64,000 bases of DNA from Haladaptatus paucihalophilus DX253 (GCF_000376445.1 NZ_AQXI01000001.1:2629734-2693733), one strand, 5' to 3'; shown: positions 34,851-43,920, counted from the stretch's first letter. Notes: a model not told the origin generated them from the letters alone. Translations and numbers: made by a program.

Positions 34851-36956
34851 CTATCGGAACGCGTAGGTTTCGTCGGCCGTCGCGTACACGCGGTCGCCGT
34901 CGACCGCGACCAACTCGACCACACCGCCGGTTTCGAATCGCCGCTGTTCGGTGCCGTCCGCCGCCGAGAGTGCGTACACTCGACGGTCGCTGGCACCGAC
35001 GTAGACCGTTTCGTCCTCGACAACCGGTTCACAGAGCGACCCGAACGGGAGGAATTTCGGGTGGAACGTCCAGTCAACCGTTCCTTCGTCGAGCGAAACC
35101 AACCACTCGCGGCTGTCGGTTCCGGTGCTCGTAACGGCTGTCGTCACGGCGTAGAGACCGTCATCCGCGACGAGACTCGTCACTTGGTTGCCGTCGTCGA
35201 GCGTCGCGTTCCACAGTTCCGTTCCGTCGAAACCGTAGGCGACGACCTCGTTTTGTTCGGTCCCGGTGTACACCGCGTCGCCGACGGCGATGGTTTGAAC
35301 GCCGCTCCCGGCCGACCACTGTCGTTCATCGAAATCGAGCGCTACGACGCGGCCGTCCACGACCGCGAACGCCGTTTTTCCTTCGGCGGACAGCGCTTCG
35401 ACCGTCCCGAGTCCGGCACAATCCCCGTCGTTCGTCCAGCGGTGCGTGCCAGTGGTCGGGTCGAGCGCCGTTACCCAGCCGTCGCCAGCGACGACGACGG
35501 AGTCGTCCGTGACCACTGGTTCGGTCGTGATTTTCCCGTCACAGTCGAAACGCCACCGTTCCGTTCCGTCCGGCGTGTAGGCGACGACGGCCGACCAGTC
35601 CGTTCCGTAGACCATTCCGTTCGCCGTGACGGGGGTTTCGTCGGCTTCCCCACGCCACCGCTTCGACCCTGTTTCGGCGTCGAGCGCGGAGAAGTGGCCG
35701 CGGCCGTTCGAAACGTAGACGTTTTCGTCGACCGCGAGCGACCCGATTTGGTTCGCTCGCCAGTCGAGCCACGTCGGATCGGCGACGGCGTAGAGAAATC
35801 CCTCTCGACCGGTGACGTAGATGGCGTCGTCGATGGCCGGTGGAAGCGACGAATTGCTGAGATTTCGAATCGGGACCCACCACCGTTGGTCGCCCGATTG
35901 CAGGTCGAGTGCGACGAGGCCGTCCTCGTCGTCGGCGATGGGAACGTAGGCCGTTTCGTCCGCGATGACGGGCGTTCCCGCGGAGCCTCCGGTTCCTTCG
36001 ACCGTCCAGCGAATCGCTCCGTCGTCAGCGGCCAGCGCCCAAATCCGTGCCCGAGAGCCGTCCGTGACGACAACGGCGTCGTCGGTGACGGCGGGCGACT
36101 GGCTCAAACGCGCCGAGTCGCCGAGGTCGGTCTTCCATTTCGCCCGTCCGTCGTCGGCCGAGAGCGCGAACGCCCGTTCTCCACACACGTAGACGGTATC
36201 GTTCGCAACGGTCGGTGCGTGGTCGATGATCCCATCGACGCTCGCTTGCCACCGTGGCGTGCCGTCCTCCGCGCGGAGGGCGTACACCGCGTCCTTGTCG
36301 GCGAAGTACGCGACACCGCCGACGACCGCCGGAGGTACGTGTTCGGCGCTCGGCGTTTCGCCGTCCTTGCCCGTCGGGAGGCGAACGTGCCAGCGTTCCG
36401 TCCCCGTCGCGGCATCGACCGCCCAGCACGACCCTTGGCCGTTCACGTCGCTGGTTTTGAAGAATAGGGTTCCGTCGGCGGCGGTTACGGGGGACGACTC
36501 CGCGATTCCGACGTCGAATCGCCAGCGTTCGTTGCCGTCTGCGGCCGAGAGCGCAACGAGGTCAGTCCCGGCGGCGTACACGGTGTCGCCGACGACGCTC
36601 GGAGCGTAGTCCAACCCTCTGATTCGTGCCGTCCATCGCGTCTCTCGGGTGTCCGTGTCGAACGCCGTTATCTCGCCGGAAACGTCGCTGACGTAGACGA
36701 TACCGTCCGCGACGGTCGGCGAGTGGAGCGGACGGTCGCTCACCTGTTCGCTCCACTCTATCCACGCATCCGGGCCGGGGTCGGTCCCGTCCGGGGTGGT
36801 GCCCGTGTTTCCGGCGTCGTGCTGAAACGACGCCCACGCTCGATTCGTGGTCGTTTCCGTCTCGGACGTCACGCTTCCCACGAATCCGGTCGCCCCGATA
36901 GCAACACCGCTCAGTGTGAGAAAACTCCGCCGGGTCTCGTCGAAGGGCTTACCCAT
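34851..36956 (-). CDS. PQQ-like beta-propeller repeat protein, Tat-exported (first)
   Basis: 701 aa from ATG 36956 (36965 and 36983 also possible). Tat signal: TRRSFLTLSGVAIGATGF, no lipobox Cys, so secreted or anchored otherwise. The mature protein is a chain of ~30-residue PQQ-type blades, each with a GxVYxxxxx...LDAxTG-like pattern (e.g. GTVYA.., ALSAADGNERWRF). This forms an 8-bladed propeller, typical of outer-membrane assembly and binding proteins (BamB-like) or extracellular enzyme scaffolds. A related gene (38388) lies on the other side of ncsA. Confidence 0.8.
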   Translation of the reverse strand: MGKPFDETRRSFLTLSGVAIGATGFVGSVTSETETTTNRAWASFQHDAGNTGTTPDGTDPGPDAWIEWSEQVSDRPLHSPTVADGIVYVSDVSGEITAFDTDTRETRWTARIRGLDYAPSVVGDTVYAAGTDLVALSAADGNERWRFDVGIAESSPVTAADGTLFFKTSDVNGQGSCWAVDAATGTERWHVRLPTGKDGETPSAEHVPPAVVGGVAYFADKDAVYALRAEDGTPRWQASVDGIIDHAPTVANDTVYVCGERAFALSADDGRAKWKTDLGDSARLSQSPAVTDDAVVVTDGSRARIWALAADDGAIRWTVEGTGGSAGTPVIADETAYVPIADDEDGLVALDLQSGDQRWWVPIRNLSNSSLPPAIDDAIYVTGREGFLYAVADPTWLDWRANQIGSLAVDENVYVSNGRGHFSALDAETGSKRWRGEADETPVTANGMVYGTDWSAVVAYTPDGTERWRFDCDGKITTEPVVTDDSVVVAGDGWVTALDPTTGTHRWTNDGDCAGLGTVEALSAEGKTAFAVVDGRVVALDFDERQWSAGSGVQTIAVGDAVYTGTEQNEVVAYGFDGTELWNATLDDGNQVTSLVADDGLYAVTTAVTSTGTDSREWLVSLDEGTVDWTFHPKFLPFGSLCEPVVEDETVYVGASDRRVYALSAADGTEQRRFETGGVVELVAVDGDRVYATADETYAFR

Positions 36957-37321
36957 GAACTGCATGCCGCCGCCTCGTCGCATTATTATTCAGGGGTTAA
37001 ATCGGCTGCAATCGACTCCTGTTGCCCGAAACTATCGTCGTACGACGGCAACTTATCAGTTCTCAGGGGAGAGATACGACGGGTGGTGTCTGGTATCTCC
37101 CGTCCGCAATGGTCGATTCGCTCAACCGGCCGACACCCCATGTCGGAGTTCGCTCCCGCCCGTCCCCGTGGCGTTGACTAACCGTTTTGATTCGCACTCA
37201 CTTGCTTGTTTTGCCCTCCGGTTTCGTGACCGTCACATCGCCGCGACCGCATTTGCTATCGCACCATCCGATTTATACCGGAGCGAAACCGTGAAACGGC
37301 CCGCGACGCAACCGACACGTA
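36957..37321. other. 365-nt gap between propeller gene and ncsA
   Basis: Divergent promoter region of both flanking genes. Contains an AT-richer stretch (ATTATTATTCAGGGG at about 36984) and a TCGTCGTACGACG palindrome near 37033. I see no gene. An upstream TATA-like GATTTATACC lies near 37270 for ncsA. Confidence 0.4.
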
Positions 37322-38290
37322 ATGGACTGCGATAAGTGCGAACGGGAGGCCGTCATGCACGCGGCCTATTCGGGGCTGCATCTCTGCGACGACCACTTCT
37401 GTCGGTCGGTCGAGAAGCGACTTCGACGCCGAATCCGAGACGATAACCTACTGCCCGCGTCCGCGACGCCGGACGACCCGCAAGTCTGGCTCATCGGCCT
37501 TTCGGGCGGGAAAGATAGCGTCGTGCTCACGAAAATCCTCCACGACACGTTCGCGGAGGACCCGCGAATCGAACTCGTCGCGCTGACGATTCACGAGGGT
37601 ATCGAGGGCTATCGAGACAAGAGTCTGGACGCCTGCCTCGAACTCACCGACGACCTCGACATCCGACACGAGGTCGTCAGCTACGAGGAAGAGTTCGACC
37701 TGCGCATGGACGACGTGGTGGGAAAGGACCCCGAGAACATGGCCGCCTGTGCGTACTGCGGCGTCTTCCGCCGCGACCTGCTCTCGAAGTACGCGGAGGA
37801 GTACGGCGCGAACAAACTCCTCACCGGGCACAATCTGGACGACGAGGCGGAAACGGCGCTGATGAACTTCCTCGAAGGCGATGTCGCTCAAGTGGCGAAA
37901 CACTTCGACGCGAGTCTGGCCGGGTTCGACGAGCGGTCCGACCAAGACGAGTTCGTCCCCCGGGCGAAACCCCTCCGCGACGTTCCCGAAAAGGAGGTCG
38001 CGCTGTACGCGCACCTCGAAGACCTTCCCGCACACATCACGGAGTGTCCCCACTCCAGCGAGGCCTATCGCGCCGAGATTCAGCAGTTGATGCTGTCGCT
38101 GGAGGAAAATCACCCCGGAACGCGTCACTCCATCATGGCCGGGTACGAGGAGCTCGCCAAGCTCGCGGCCGACGAGTTCGGTGCCGGTGACGGCAAACGA
38201 GAACTCAACGAATGCGAACGCTGTGGCGCGGCGACGACGCGAGACGTGTGTCGGAAGTGCTCGCTCGTGGACGCGATTCACGCGGCGTAG
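37322..38290 (+). CDS. ncsA: tRNA 2-thiolation protein NcsA (TtuA/Ncs6 family)
   Basis: 322 aa. N-terminal zinc finger (CDKC...HLCDDHFC), PP-loop ATPase motif GLSGGKDSVVL, catalytic/Fe-S region CAYCGVFRRDLL, TGHNLDDEAETALMNF and a C-terminal zinc finger (CERCG...CRKC). NcsA thiolates wobble U34 of tRNA Lys/Glu/Gln using sulfur from SAMP2 activated by UbaA. In Haloferax volcanii ncsA lies next to ftsZ2; here one propeller gene lies between them. Complete and likely essential. Confidence 0.93.
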   Translation: MDCDKCEREAVMHAAYSGLHLCDDHFCRSVEKRLRRRIRDDNLLPASATPDDPQVWLIGLSGGKDSVVLTKILHDTFAEDPRIELVALTIHEGIEGYRDKSLDACLELTDDLDIRHEVVSYEEEFDLRMDDVVGKDPENMAACAYCGVFRRDLLSKYAEEYGANKLLTGHNLDDEAETALMNFLEGDVAQVAKHFDASLAGFDERSDQDEFVPRAKPLRDVPEKEVALYAHLEDLPAHITECPHSSEAYRAEIQQLMLSLEENHPGTRHSIMAGYEELAKLAADEFGAGDGKRELNECERCGAATTRDVCRKCSLVDAIHAA

Positions 38291-38387
38291 GGCGGAGGGC
38301 GTAGAGCGGAGGGCGGAGGCGTAGTTCGGTTCGCACGAATCACGACAGCGAAGAAGACTTATTACTCGCTGATTCGACACGGCAGGC

Positions 38388-39575
38388 ATGCCCTCCCGAC
38401 GACGGTTTCTCGCCCTCGGCGCGACGGCCGCGCTCGCCGGTTGTGCGACGACGGCCGACGACCCCCCGAAAGCGGGCGCGGACGAATCGCCCGACCCCGA
38501 AGAACACATCGACGGCGCGAACGGCGAGTGGTCGAGTTTCGGCTGTAACGCAAGCAACACCCGCACCGTCGCGGACGGGAACGCCCCCGTCGATGGCGTC
38601 ACCGAGCGCTGGCGCGTCGATGCACCACAACTGCTGTTTCACCCTCCGGTGGCGTCCGACGGGCGAGTGTTCCTCCCGGTTCCGAACCGACTCGAAGCGT
38701 ACGACGCACGGGACGGGTCGATGCTGTGGGCCACCGACGAGGACGAAGCCGAAACCGCGCCGCTCGTCCGCGACGGGACGGTGTACGTCGGGGCGAGCAA
38801 TCGGCTTCGCGCGCTCGACGCGAAAACCGGGACGACGAAATGGGAACGGACGTTCGACGCCGACGGAACCGTGGCGGCACCATCGACGTACGGCGGGGAC
38901 CGGCTGTACGTTCCGGTCGGCGAGATGGTGTATCGCGTCGATTCGAAAACGGGCGAGACCGATTGGTCTCGCCGCCTGTTCGGTACCCTCCTCGGCTCGT
39001 CGCCGTGTGGTTCTCGGGGGGTCACGCTGGCGACCGAGGCCGGAAAGATATACGTGCTCGGACCAGACGGAACCGGGTGGGGCGAGTGGGGCCTCCCCTC
39101 GCAACCCCAAGCGCCGCCGACCATCGACACCGACGGCATCTACGTCAACTGTCTCGACAGGAAGACCTACGGCATCAGAACCGAGACCGAACCGCGGTTG
39201 GACATCGATTGGAGCGTCGAAACCGGGTGGGCGAACGGCGGACTCGCGGTGAAAGCAAACCTCTACGCCGCCGGGACGAAAGGGCTACACGCCATCGACC
39301 CGGCAACCGGCGAGCAACTGTGGACGGAAGACACGGGCGACTGGCGTCGGACCGCTCCGGCCCTCGTCCGCGATACGCTCTTCGTCGGCGGGGAGAAACT
39401 GTTCGCCTTCGACCCCACGCCGTCGTCCGGGTTGCTCTCGGGAGACGGACCGGCGCGACGGTTCGAGAAGTCGTTTTCCGGTCCCGTCAGGTTCGGTCCC
39501 GTGCTGAACGACGGCGCGCTCTACGTCGTCGCACAAACCGGCGAAGAGACGTACCAGTTGGTCGCGCTGGAGTGA
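38388..39575 (+). CDS. PQQ-like beta-propeller lipoprotein (second)
   Basis: 395 aa. Tat lipoprotein signal: SRRRFLALGATAALAGC with lipobox Cys19. About seven propeller blades with PQQ-type W/DxxTG repeats (ALDAKTGTTKWERTF, RVDSKTGETDWSR, AIDPATGEQLW). Related to the propeller at 34851-36956, shorter. Extracytoplasmic, membrane-anchored via Cys19. Function unknown; its transcript would run into a 13-bp repeat array and ftsZ2 convergently. Confidence 0.82.
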   Translation: MPSRRRFLALGATAALAGCATTADDPPKAGADESPDPEEHIDGANGEWSSFGCNASNTRTVADGNAPVDGVTERWRVDAPQLLFHPPVASDGRVFLPVPNRLEAYDARDGSMLWATDEDEAETAPLVRDGTVYVGASNRLRALDAKTGTTKWERTFDADGTVAAPSTYGGDRLYVPVGEMVYRVDSKTGETDWSRRLFGTLLGSSPCGSRGVTLATEAGKIYVLGPDGTGWGEWGLPSQPQAPPTIDTDGIYVNCLDRKTYGIRTETEPRLDIDWSVETGWANGGLAVKANLYAAGTKGLHAIDPATGEQLWTEDTGDWRRTAPALVRDTLFVGGEKLFAFDPTPSSGLLSGDGPARRFEKSFSGPVRFGPVLNDGALYVVAQTGEETYQLVALE

Positions 39576-39594
39576 GGCAGGGATACGAAAAAAC

Positions 39595-39672
39595 GAAAGA
39601 CGAGAACGGAAGACGAGAGCGGAAGACGAGAACGGAAGACGAGAGCGGAAGACGAGAGCGGAAGACGAGAGC
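39595..39672. repeat. 13-bp tandem array, 6 units
   Basis: Six 13-bp units GGAAGACGAGAGC (two with AAC instead of AGC; first starts GAAAG) run from 39595 to 39672 between the stops of the propeller gene and ftsZ2. Short purine-rich arrays are slippage-prone. No coding frame. Confidence 0.9.
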
Positions 39673-39678
39673 GGTAGA

Positions 39679-40866
39679 TTACCGGATGACGTCGAGACCG
39701 TTGTTTTTCTCCAGTTCGCTTCGGCCGCCGTCGCTCTGGGCGCCGAACGTACCGCTACTCTGTTCGGCTCTGTTGCTCGCGTCGTAGGACTGCGCGTCCA
39801 CGTCGCGCATCTTCTGTCGGGAGCGGTCGGCCTGCTTCTGCGTCGTCGGGCCGAGCACCTGCGCGCTCTTGACGCCGGTCATGATGGCCATGACGCGAAC
39901 CTTGTTCTTGTAGTTCTCCTGAATCCGCGCGCCCCAGATGACGTTGGCGTTGGCTTCGAGGCGCTCCGTGATGTTGCCCGCGATTCCTTCGGCCTCTTTG
40001 AGCGTCAAGTCGGGACCGCCCGTGATGTGGACGAGACCGCCGGATGCCCCACGGTAATCCACGTCGAGGAGCGGGTGGTTCATCGCGTCGCGGACCACTT
40101 CTTCGCTCTTGTTCTTGTCCTGCGTCTCGCCGACGAGCATCACGGCGACGCCGCCCTGATTCATGATAGTGGACATGTCGGCGTAGTCGAGGTTGATGAG
40201 CGACGGTTGGGTAATCGTCTCCGAGATGCCCTTGACGGTCTCGGCGATGATTTGGTCCATGACCGAGAACGCCTTGCCGATGGGCAGGTTCGGGACGTAA
40301 TCGAGCAGGCGGTTGTTGTCGAGGACGATGATGGAATCCGCTTCGTTACGGAGTTTCTCCAGTCCTTCCTCGGCTTTCACCGTGCGGGCACGCTCGACGT
40401 TGAACGGCGTGGAGACCATTCCGACGACGATTGCACCCTGCTCTTTGGCGATTTTGGCGACGACGGGTGCCGCGCCGGTCCCGGTTCCGCCGCCCATGCC
40501 CGCGGTCACGAACACGAGGTCCGCGTCGCCGAGCACTTCCTTGACCGTTCCCTGCGCCATTTCGGTCGCGCGCTCCCCCATCGAGGGGTCGCCGCCTGCG
40601 CCGAGACCGGACGTGAGGGATTTGCCGACGAGGATTTTCGTGTCGGCTTCGATCATCTTCAAGTGCTGTTTGTCCGTGTTGATGGCAACCGTGTCGGCCC
40701 CGTCGACGCCGATGTTGTACAGGCGGTTGATGGTGTTGTTGCCCGCACCACCACAGCCGACGATGACGATTCGCGGGTCGCCGAACTCGTCGTCTGCCGT
40801 CGCCGCCTCCATCTCGCGCTGTTCGCTTTCGGCGTTTTCCAGCGCTTCTTGAACGATATCCTGCAT
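39679..40866 (-). CDS. ftsZ2: Cell division protein FtsZ2
   Basis: 395 aa. Tubulin signature GGGTGTG (125-131) in [16 protein letters not shown], nucleotide loop [16 protein letters not shown]7 loop [13 protein letters not shown] and [17 protein letters not shown]. Identified as the FtsZ2 paralogue (constriction) rather than FtsZ1 because of the adjacent cdrS gene and the nearby ncsA, and by sequence look. GTPase that polymerises at the septum in haloarchaea. It is the second gene of the cdrS-ftsZ2 operon (3-nt spacing). Confidence 0.93.
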   Translation of the reverse strand: MQDIVQEALENAESEQREMEAATADDEFGDPRIVIVGCGGAGNNTINRLYNIGVDGADTVAINTDKQHLKMIEADTKILVGKSLTSGLGAGGDPSMGERATEMAQGTVKEVLGDADLVFVTAGMGGGTGTGAAPVVAKIAKEQGAIVVGMVSTPFNVERARTVKAEEGLEKLRNEADSIIVLDNNRLLDYVPNLPIGKAFSVMDQIIAETVKGISETITQPSLINLDYADMSTIMNQGGVAVMLVGETQDKNKSEEVVRDAMNHPLLDVDYRGASGGLVHITGGPDLTLKEAEGIAGNITERLEANANVIWGARIQENYKNKVRVMAIMTGVKSAQVLGPTTQKQADRSRQKMRDVDAQSYDASNRAEQSSGTFGAQSDGGRSELEKNNGLDVIR

Positions 40867-40869
40867 CGC

Positions 40870-41046
40870 TTATACCTTTGCCCACGTGCGCTTGTTCGTG
40901 GTCTCGGCGGCTTCGTCATGCTCGTTGAGCATGTCTCGAACCGCGGCCCGAATCGCTTCGCTCCGATTCGGGAACTCGCCGGTTTCGACCATCTGTTCGA
41001 CTTCTTCGATTTGCTGCTTTGGGATTCGTAGTGTCACGCGCTCCAT
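40870..41046 (-). CDS. cdrS: CdrS, ribbon-helix-helix regulator of ftsZ2
   Basis: 58 aa from ATG 41046. [20 protein letters not shown] then [16 protein letters not shown] is the compact RHH (CopG/Arc) DNA-binding fold. It lies 3 nt upstream of ftsZ2 in the same direction, as in the cdrS-ftsZ2 operon studied in Halobacterium and Haloferax, where CdrS controls cell division genes. The length and position agree with CdrS. Its promoter region contains palindromic operators. Confidence 0.9.
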   Translation of the reverse strand: MERVTLRIPKQQIEEVEQMVETGEFPNRSEAIRAAVRDMLNEHDEAAETTNKRTWAKV

Positions 41047-41065
41047 AGTAGGTTCCCCTTGTTTG

Positions 41066-41103
41066 GTAAGACGACACGCAGTGTTTTATTTTGTCCGTCT
41101 TAC
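41066..41103. promoter_or_regulatory. Spaced inverted repeat upstream of cdrS
   Basis: GTAAGACG (41066-41073) and its inverse CGTCTTAC (41096-41103) are separated by 22 nt. The half-site GTAAGAC equals that of the perfect palindrome at 41151-41170. A likely weaker operator of the same regulator, in the leader between promoter and cdrS. Confidence 0.55.
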
Positions 41104-41150
41104 GCCATTACAGCGGCCGAGACACCCGGCATCGGCCGTTTTCGGGATGG

Positions 41151-41170
41151 CGTAAGACAATCGTCTTACG
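41151..41170. promoter_or_regulatory. CGTAAGAC-AATC-GTCTTACG operator
   Basis: Perfect 8-bp-arm palindrome with AATC centre, at the position expected for transcription start of cdrS-ftsZ2 when the TATA-like stretch near 41194-41204 (minus strand) is used. Probably bound by the RHH proteins CdrL and/or CdrS. Confidence 0.7.
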
Positions 41171-41193
41171 TAGAAGTATCCACATAGCCACAG

Positions 41194-41204
41194 CATATAT
41201 AATT
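41194..41204 (-). promoter_or_regulatory. TATA box of cdrS-ftsZ2
   Basis: The plus strand reads CATATATAATT here, so the minus strand has AATTATATATG, a good TATA box. The operator at 41151-41170 lies about 25-35 nt downstream. Confidence 0.5.
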
Positions 41205-41214
41205 AACGGCGGCT

Positions 41215-41232
41215 GTAAAACAATCGTTTTAC
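41215..41232. promoter_or_regulatory. GTAAAAC-AATC-GTTTTAC palindrome
   Basis: Perfect 7-bp-arm palindrome with the same AATC centre as the 41151 site. It overlaps the last codon and stop of cdrL and lies just upstream of the cdrS TATA box. Consensus of both: GTAARACAATCGTYTTAC. Confidence 0.65.
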
Positions 41233-41768
41233 GACGAGTCTAAAACGTCCGCCGACGGCGTTCGTCGCCCACAGCCGGGGCAGAACGCCCAGTCGGACCT
41301 GAGTTCGTCGCCACAGTCACAGAACACGCGGTGAGTCGCTTTCTCGCCGCAGTTCGGACAGTAAACGTGTCCGGAGTCGAGTTGTTCGCCGCACTGGTGG
41401 CAGCTGTTTTCCGTCTGCTTCGCGTCGGCGGTCGTCCGACGCGTCGGTTCGTCCGTTCGCGTTCGGTCGCCCTGCGTTTGCGTCTGGGCATCTTCGCGCG
41501 TGTGCACCGCCCCCGCACCGTCGAGGGTGACGTTGACGTTGATGTCCCGTCCGGTTTCGTTCGTTCGGGCGGTCGTCTCGGCGAGCCGTCGGTCGACGAG
41601 TTCATCGACGCGCTCGGCCACGACGGCATCGAGACTCCGCTCGTCGTTCGTGTCGGGTGTTTCCAAATAGGCCCGGAGCGCCTCGCGCATCACCTCGCTC
41701 TTCGAGGCGTCGAGCGATTCGATGCCTTCCACGAGGTCGTCGTCCGCCCGGAATGTAATTTTACTCAT
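41229..41768 (-). CDS. cdrL: CdrL, long RHH regulator with zinc ribbons
   Basis: 179 aa from ATG 41768. An N-terminal RHH domain (KITFRADDDLVEGIESLDAS then SEVMREALRAYLE), a mid linker of low complexity rich in T/D/E (residues ~65-115), and two C-terminal zinc ribbons (CHQCGEQLDSGHVYCPNCGE; CDCGDELRSDWAFCPGCG). It lies immediately upstream of cdrS-ftsZ2. In haloarchaea CdrL is the partner regulator that binds the cdrS-ftsZ2 promoter. The AATC-centred palindromes flanking the promoter suit a dimeric RHH protein. Confidence 0.85.
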   Translation of the reverse strand: MSKITFRADDDLVEGIESLDASKSEVMREALRAYLETPDTNDERSLDAVVAERVDELVDRRLAETTARTNETGRDINVNVTLDGAGAVHTREDAQTQTQGDRTRTDEPTRRTTADAKQTENSCHQCGEQLDSGHVYCPNCGEKATHRVFCDCGDELRSDWAFCPGCGRRTPSADVLDSS

Positions 41769-41897
41769 GTTTTTCACCCGAATTCGTCTGTTTCCCGAAA
41801 CACTGGGTCTATCATACTTGAACCTTTCCGTCTGGAAAGAACGCCAGCCAGAATAATAATTCTTAAGTCCGTGACCGGGATAGGTGAAAGTGCGTGC

Positions 41898-41971
41898 CCG
41901 CCCTTAGCTCAGATTGGTAGAGCAGTCGACTGTAGATCGACTTGTCCCCCGTTCAAATCGGGGAGGGCGGA
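41898..41971 (+). tRNA. tRNA-Tyr (GUA)
   Basis: 74-nt cloverleaf: acceptor CCGCCCT/AGGGCGG with C1-G72 typical of archaeal tRNA-Tyr; D arm GCTC-AGATTGGTA-GAGC; anticodon arm GTCGA-CTGTAGA-TCGAC with anticodon GTA; variable TTGTC; T arm CCCCG-TTCAAAT-CGGGG; discriminator A. No intron. No CCA encoded. Confidence 0.96.
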
Positions 41972-42553
41972 CTTCTCTGAATCCGACTCGAACAGCGTGA
42001 GCCGTCGGATCCGAGAACGCCCAACCGACACGATTTGAGCCTGGAAGTCACTGCCCGTAAAGCGTAGCAAGTCGGCGTGGGAGTGTCTTCCGGCGTTCAA
42101 TCGAGGAGGATGACCACGTTCCGACTTTTCGTGCCCTACGTCAAACGAGTGAGCACTCGCCACGAAACTCGTTTACCCATTCGACGAGCGGGGTCGAAGC
42201 CGTACGTTCAGCGGGGTTCAATAACTACGAATAATTGAAAATATTCGATTAGGTGTCGGGTATTATTTATGTCGTTGAAGGAGGAAGAACTCGTAATACA
42301 GTTCGGGTACAGATCGTTTATCGTTCGCTTTGCGGCCTGTCGGTGGGATTTACGGCGTTTACTCAGTCTCGATGCGAGCTCGGAGGGAATCGTTCGACAT
42401 ACGCAGCTACCCCGGATGGTAAATCGTCCTCCCTGAAACGGGGCTAGGCCGACGATACCGGAACGGAAACGAAGCGTTTCCATGGGTCGGTCCGATTTGG
42501 GACGCCTTTCCGGCAGGTCAACGCTTTTACACCGCTCCCGTGAACGAACTGCC
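41972..42553. other. 582-nt gap after tRNA-Tyr
   Basis: I see no gene here. It contains an AT-rich stretch (42220-42290, ATAACTACGAATAATTG and ATATTCGATT) and GC-rich flanks. A minus-strand frame from 42690 to 42208 overlaps the M24 gene start and has no family features. The M24 promoter must lie near its 3' end. Confidence 0.4.
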
Positions 42554-43735
42554 ATGTCGACACGGCTACCCGAGTCCGAGTTCGAAACCCGTCTCGCCGC
42601 CGTCCGCGAGAAGATACGCGACAGCGGCGCGGATGCCGGCGTCTGGTTCGGCGCGACGAGCATCGAATACCTCACCGGCTTCGACCACATTCAGACCGAG
42701 CGCCCGGTCGTTCTCGCCGTCACGGACGAGCGCGTCGAAATCACCGTGCCGCGTCTCGAAGTCGAGCGCGTGCAGCCCAACCCTCGTATCGACGCGGTAC
42801 ACCACTACTTCGATTATCCCGGCGGTAAGCCCATTGCCGTGGCCGCCGAGATGCTCTCGGAACTCAACGCCGAGTCGGTCGTGACGGACGCCGACGGCGC
42901 GCCGGGCGTCATGGGCTACGACGGCCCCCCTCTCTCGGAGTTCGTCGGCGTCGAAATGCAGAGCTGGGTGGACCGAATGCGCTGGGCGAAGTCCGACGCC
43001 GAAATCGACTGCATCCGCGAGTCCGCCAAGTGGGGCAACCTCGCCCATCAGTACCTCGCGGACTACACCGAACCCGGTGCCCACCCGGCCACCGTCAGCC
43101 AGCGGGCATCGACGGACGCCTCCCGCGCCATGCTCGACACGCTCGGGGACCAGTACGTCCCCCGAACGCGCGGGGACGGCCCGGCCTTCGCGGGCTACAT
43201 CACCGGTCCGCAGACCGCGCTTCCCCACGGCCACACCGCGAACCGCCGAATCGAGGAGGGCGACGTCCTCATCACCGGTGCCGCCGCGAACGTCGATGGC
43301 TATCACTCCGAACTGGAGCGGACGATGTTCGTCGGCGACCCGACCGACGAACAGGAACACTACTTCGAGTTGATGCTCGAATCCCAGACCATCGCCATCG
43401 ACGCCCTCGGCCCGGGCGTCCCGCTGTCATACGTTGACGAACTCGTGTCCGACTACTTCGAGGAGCAAGGCGTCGCCGACCTCGCCCAGCACCACGTCGG
43501 CCACAACATCGGCATGGGCGGCCATGAACCGCCGTACATCGACCGCGGCTGGTCGGACCACGTGGACGAGGGCGACGCCGAGATGGAACCCGGCCACGTT
43601 TACACCATCGAACCCGGCCTGTACACCGATACGTACGGCTACCGCCACTCGGATACCGTCGCCGTCACCGAAACCGGCACGGAGATGCTGACCTACTTCC
43701 CCCGCGACTTGGAATCCAACATCATCCGGTGGTGA
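42554..43735 (+). CDS. M24 family Xaa-Pro peptidase-like protein
   Basis: 393 aa from ATG 42554. N-terminal creatinase-like domain (GVWFGATSIEYLTGFDHIQ), C-terminal pita-bread domain with GAAANVDGYHSELERTMFVG, HHVGHNIGMGGHEPP (His ligand) and EPGHVYTIEPGLYTDTYGYR with RHSDTV. In most M24 enzymes the metal site has DxxxxxxxSD(F/L)TRT; here S-E-L-E-R-T replaces the second Asp by Glu. It may still bind metal. A cytosolic prolidase or related hydrolase. Confidence 0.85.
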   Translation: MSTRLPESEFETRLAAVREKIRDSGADAGVWFGATSIEYLTGFDHIQTERPVVLAVTDERVEITVPRLEVERVQPNPRIDAVHHYFDYPGGKPIAVAAEMLSELNAESVVTDADGAPGVMGYDGPPLSEFVGVEMQSWVDRMRWAKSDAEIDCIRESAKWGNLAHQYLADYTEPGAHPATVSQRASTDASRAMLDTLGDQYVPRTRGDGPAFAGYITGPQTALPHGHTANRRIEEGDVLITGAAANVDGYHSELERTMFVGDPTDEQEHYFELMLESQTIAIDALGPGVPLSYVDELVSDYFEEQGVADLAQHHVGHNIGMGGHEPPYIDRGWSDHVDEGDAEMEPGHVYTIEPGLYTDTYGYRHSDTVAVTETGTEMLTYFPRDLESNIIRW

Positions 43736-43778
43736 AGCGATATCCGGTGGTGAGGCGGAATCCGGAAGTGAGGCGACT
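43725..43778 (+). repeat. 18-bp tandem repeat, 3 units, over M24 stop
   Basis: Units TCCGGTGGTGAAGCGATA, TCCGGTGGTGAGGCGGAA and TCCGGAAGTGAGGCGACT. The first includes the end of the M24 gene (stop TGA). Confidence 0.7.
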
Positions 43779-43878
43779 CTTTTGAGACGGGTTCGGTTTC
43801 GTTCTCGGAACGACGACAGGGAGGTTCGTCCTCGAACGCTCCCGCCCGCTCGTTACGAGTTGTCGTTGTGTCGTTGGT

Positions 43879-43920
43879 TCCTCTGTGACTGCTCTTCTGT
43901 GACTGCTCTTCTGTGACTGC
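43879..43920. repeat. 14-bp tandem repeat, 3 units
   Basis: TCCTCTGTGACTGC followed by two copies of TCTTCTGTGACTGC. Confidence 0.8.

Noticed and set aside
39595-39672. CRISPR-like array
   Set aside because: Units are 13 bp with no spacers, so it is a simple tandem repeat. No cas genes.
42208-42690. 160-aa minus-strand frame after tRNA-Tyr
   Set aside because: It overlaps the M24 gene start antisense and shows no domain or codon support.
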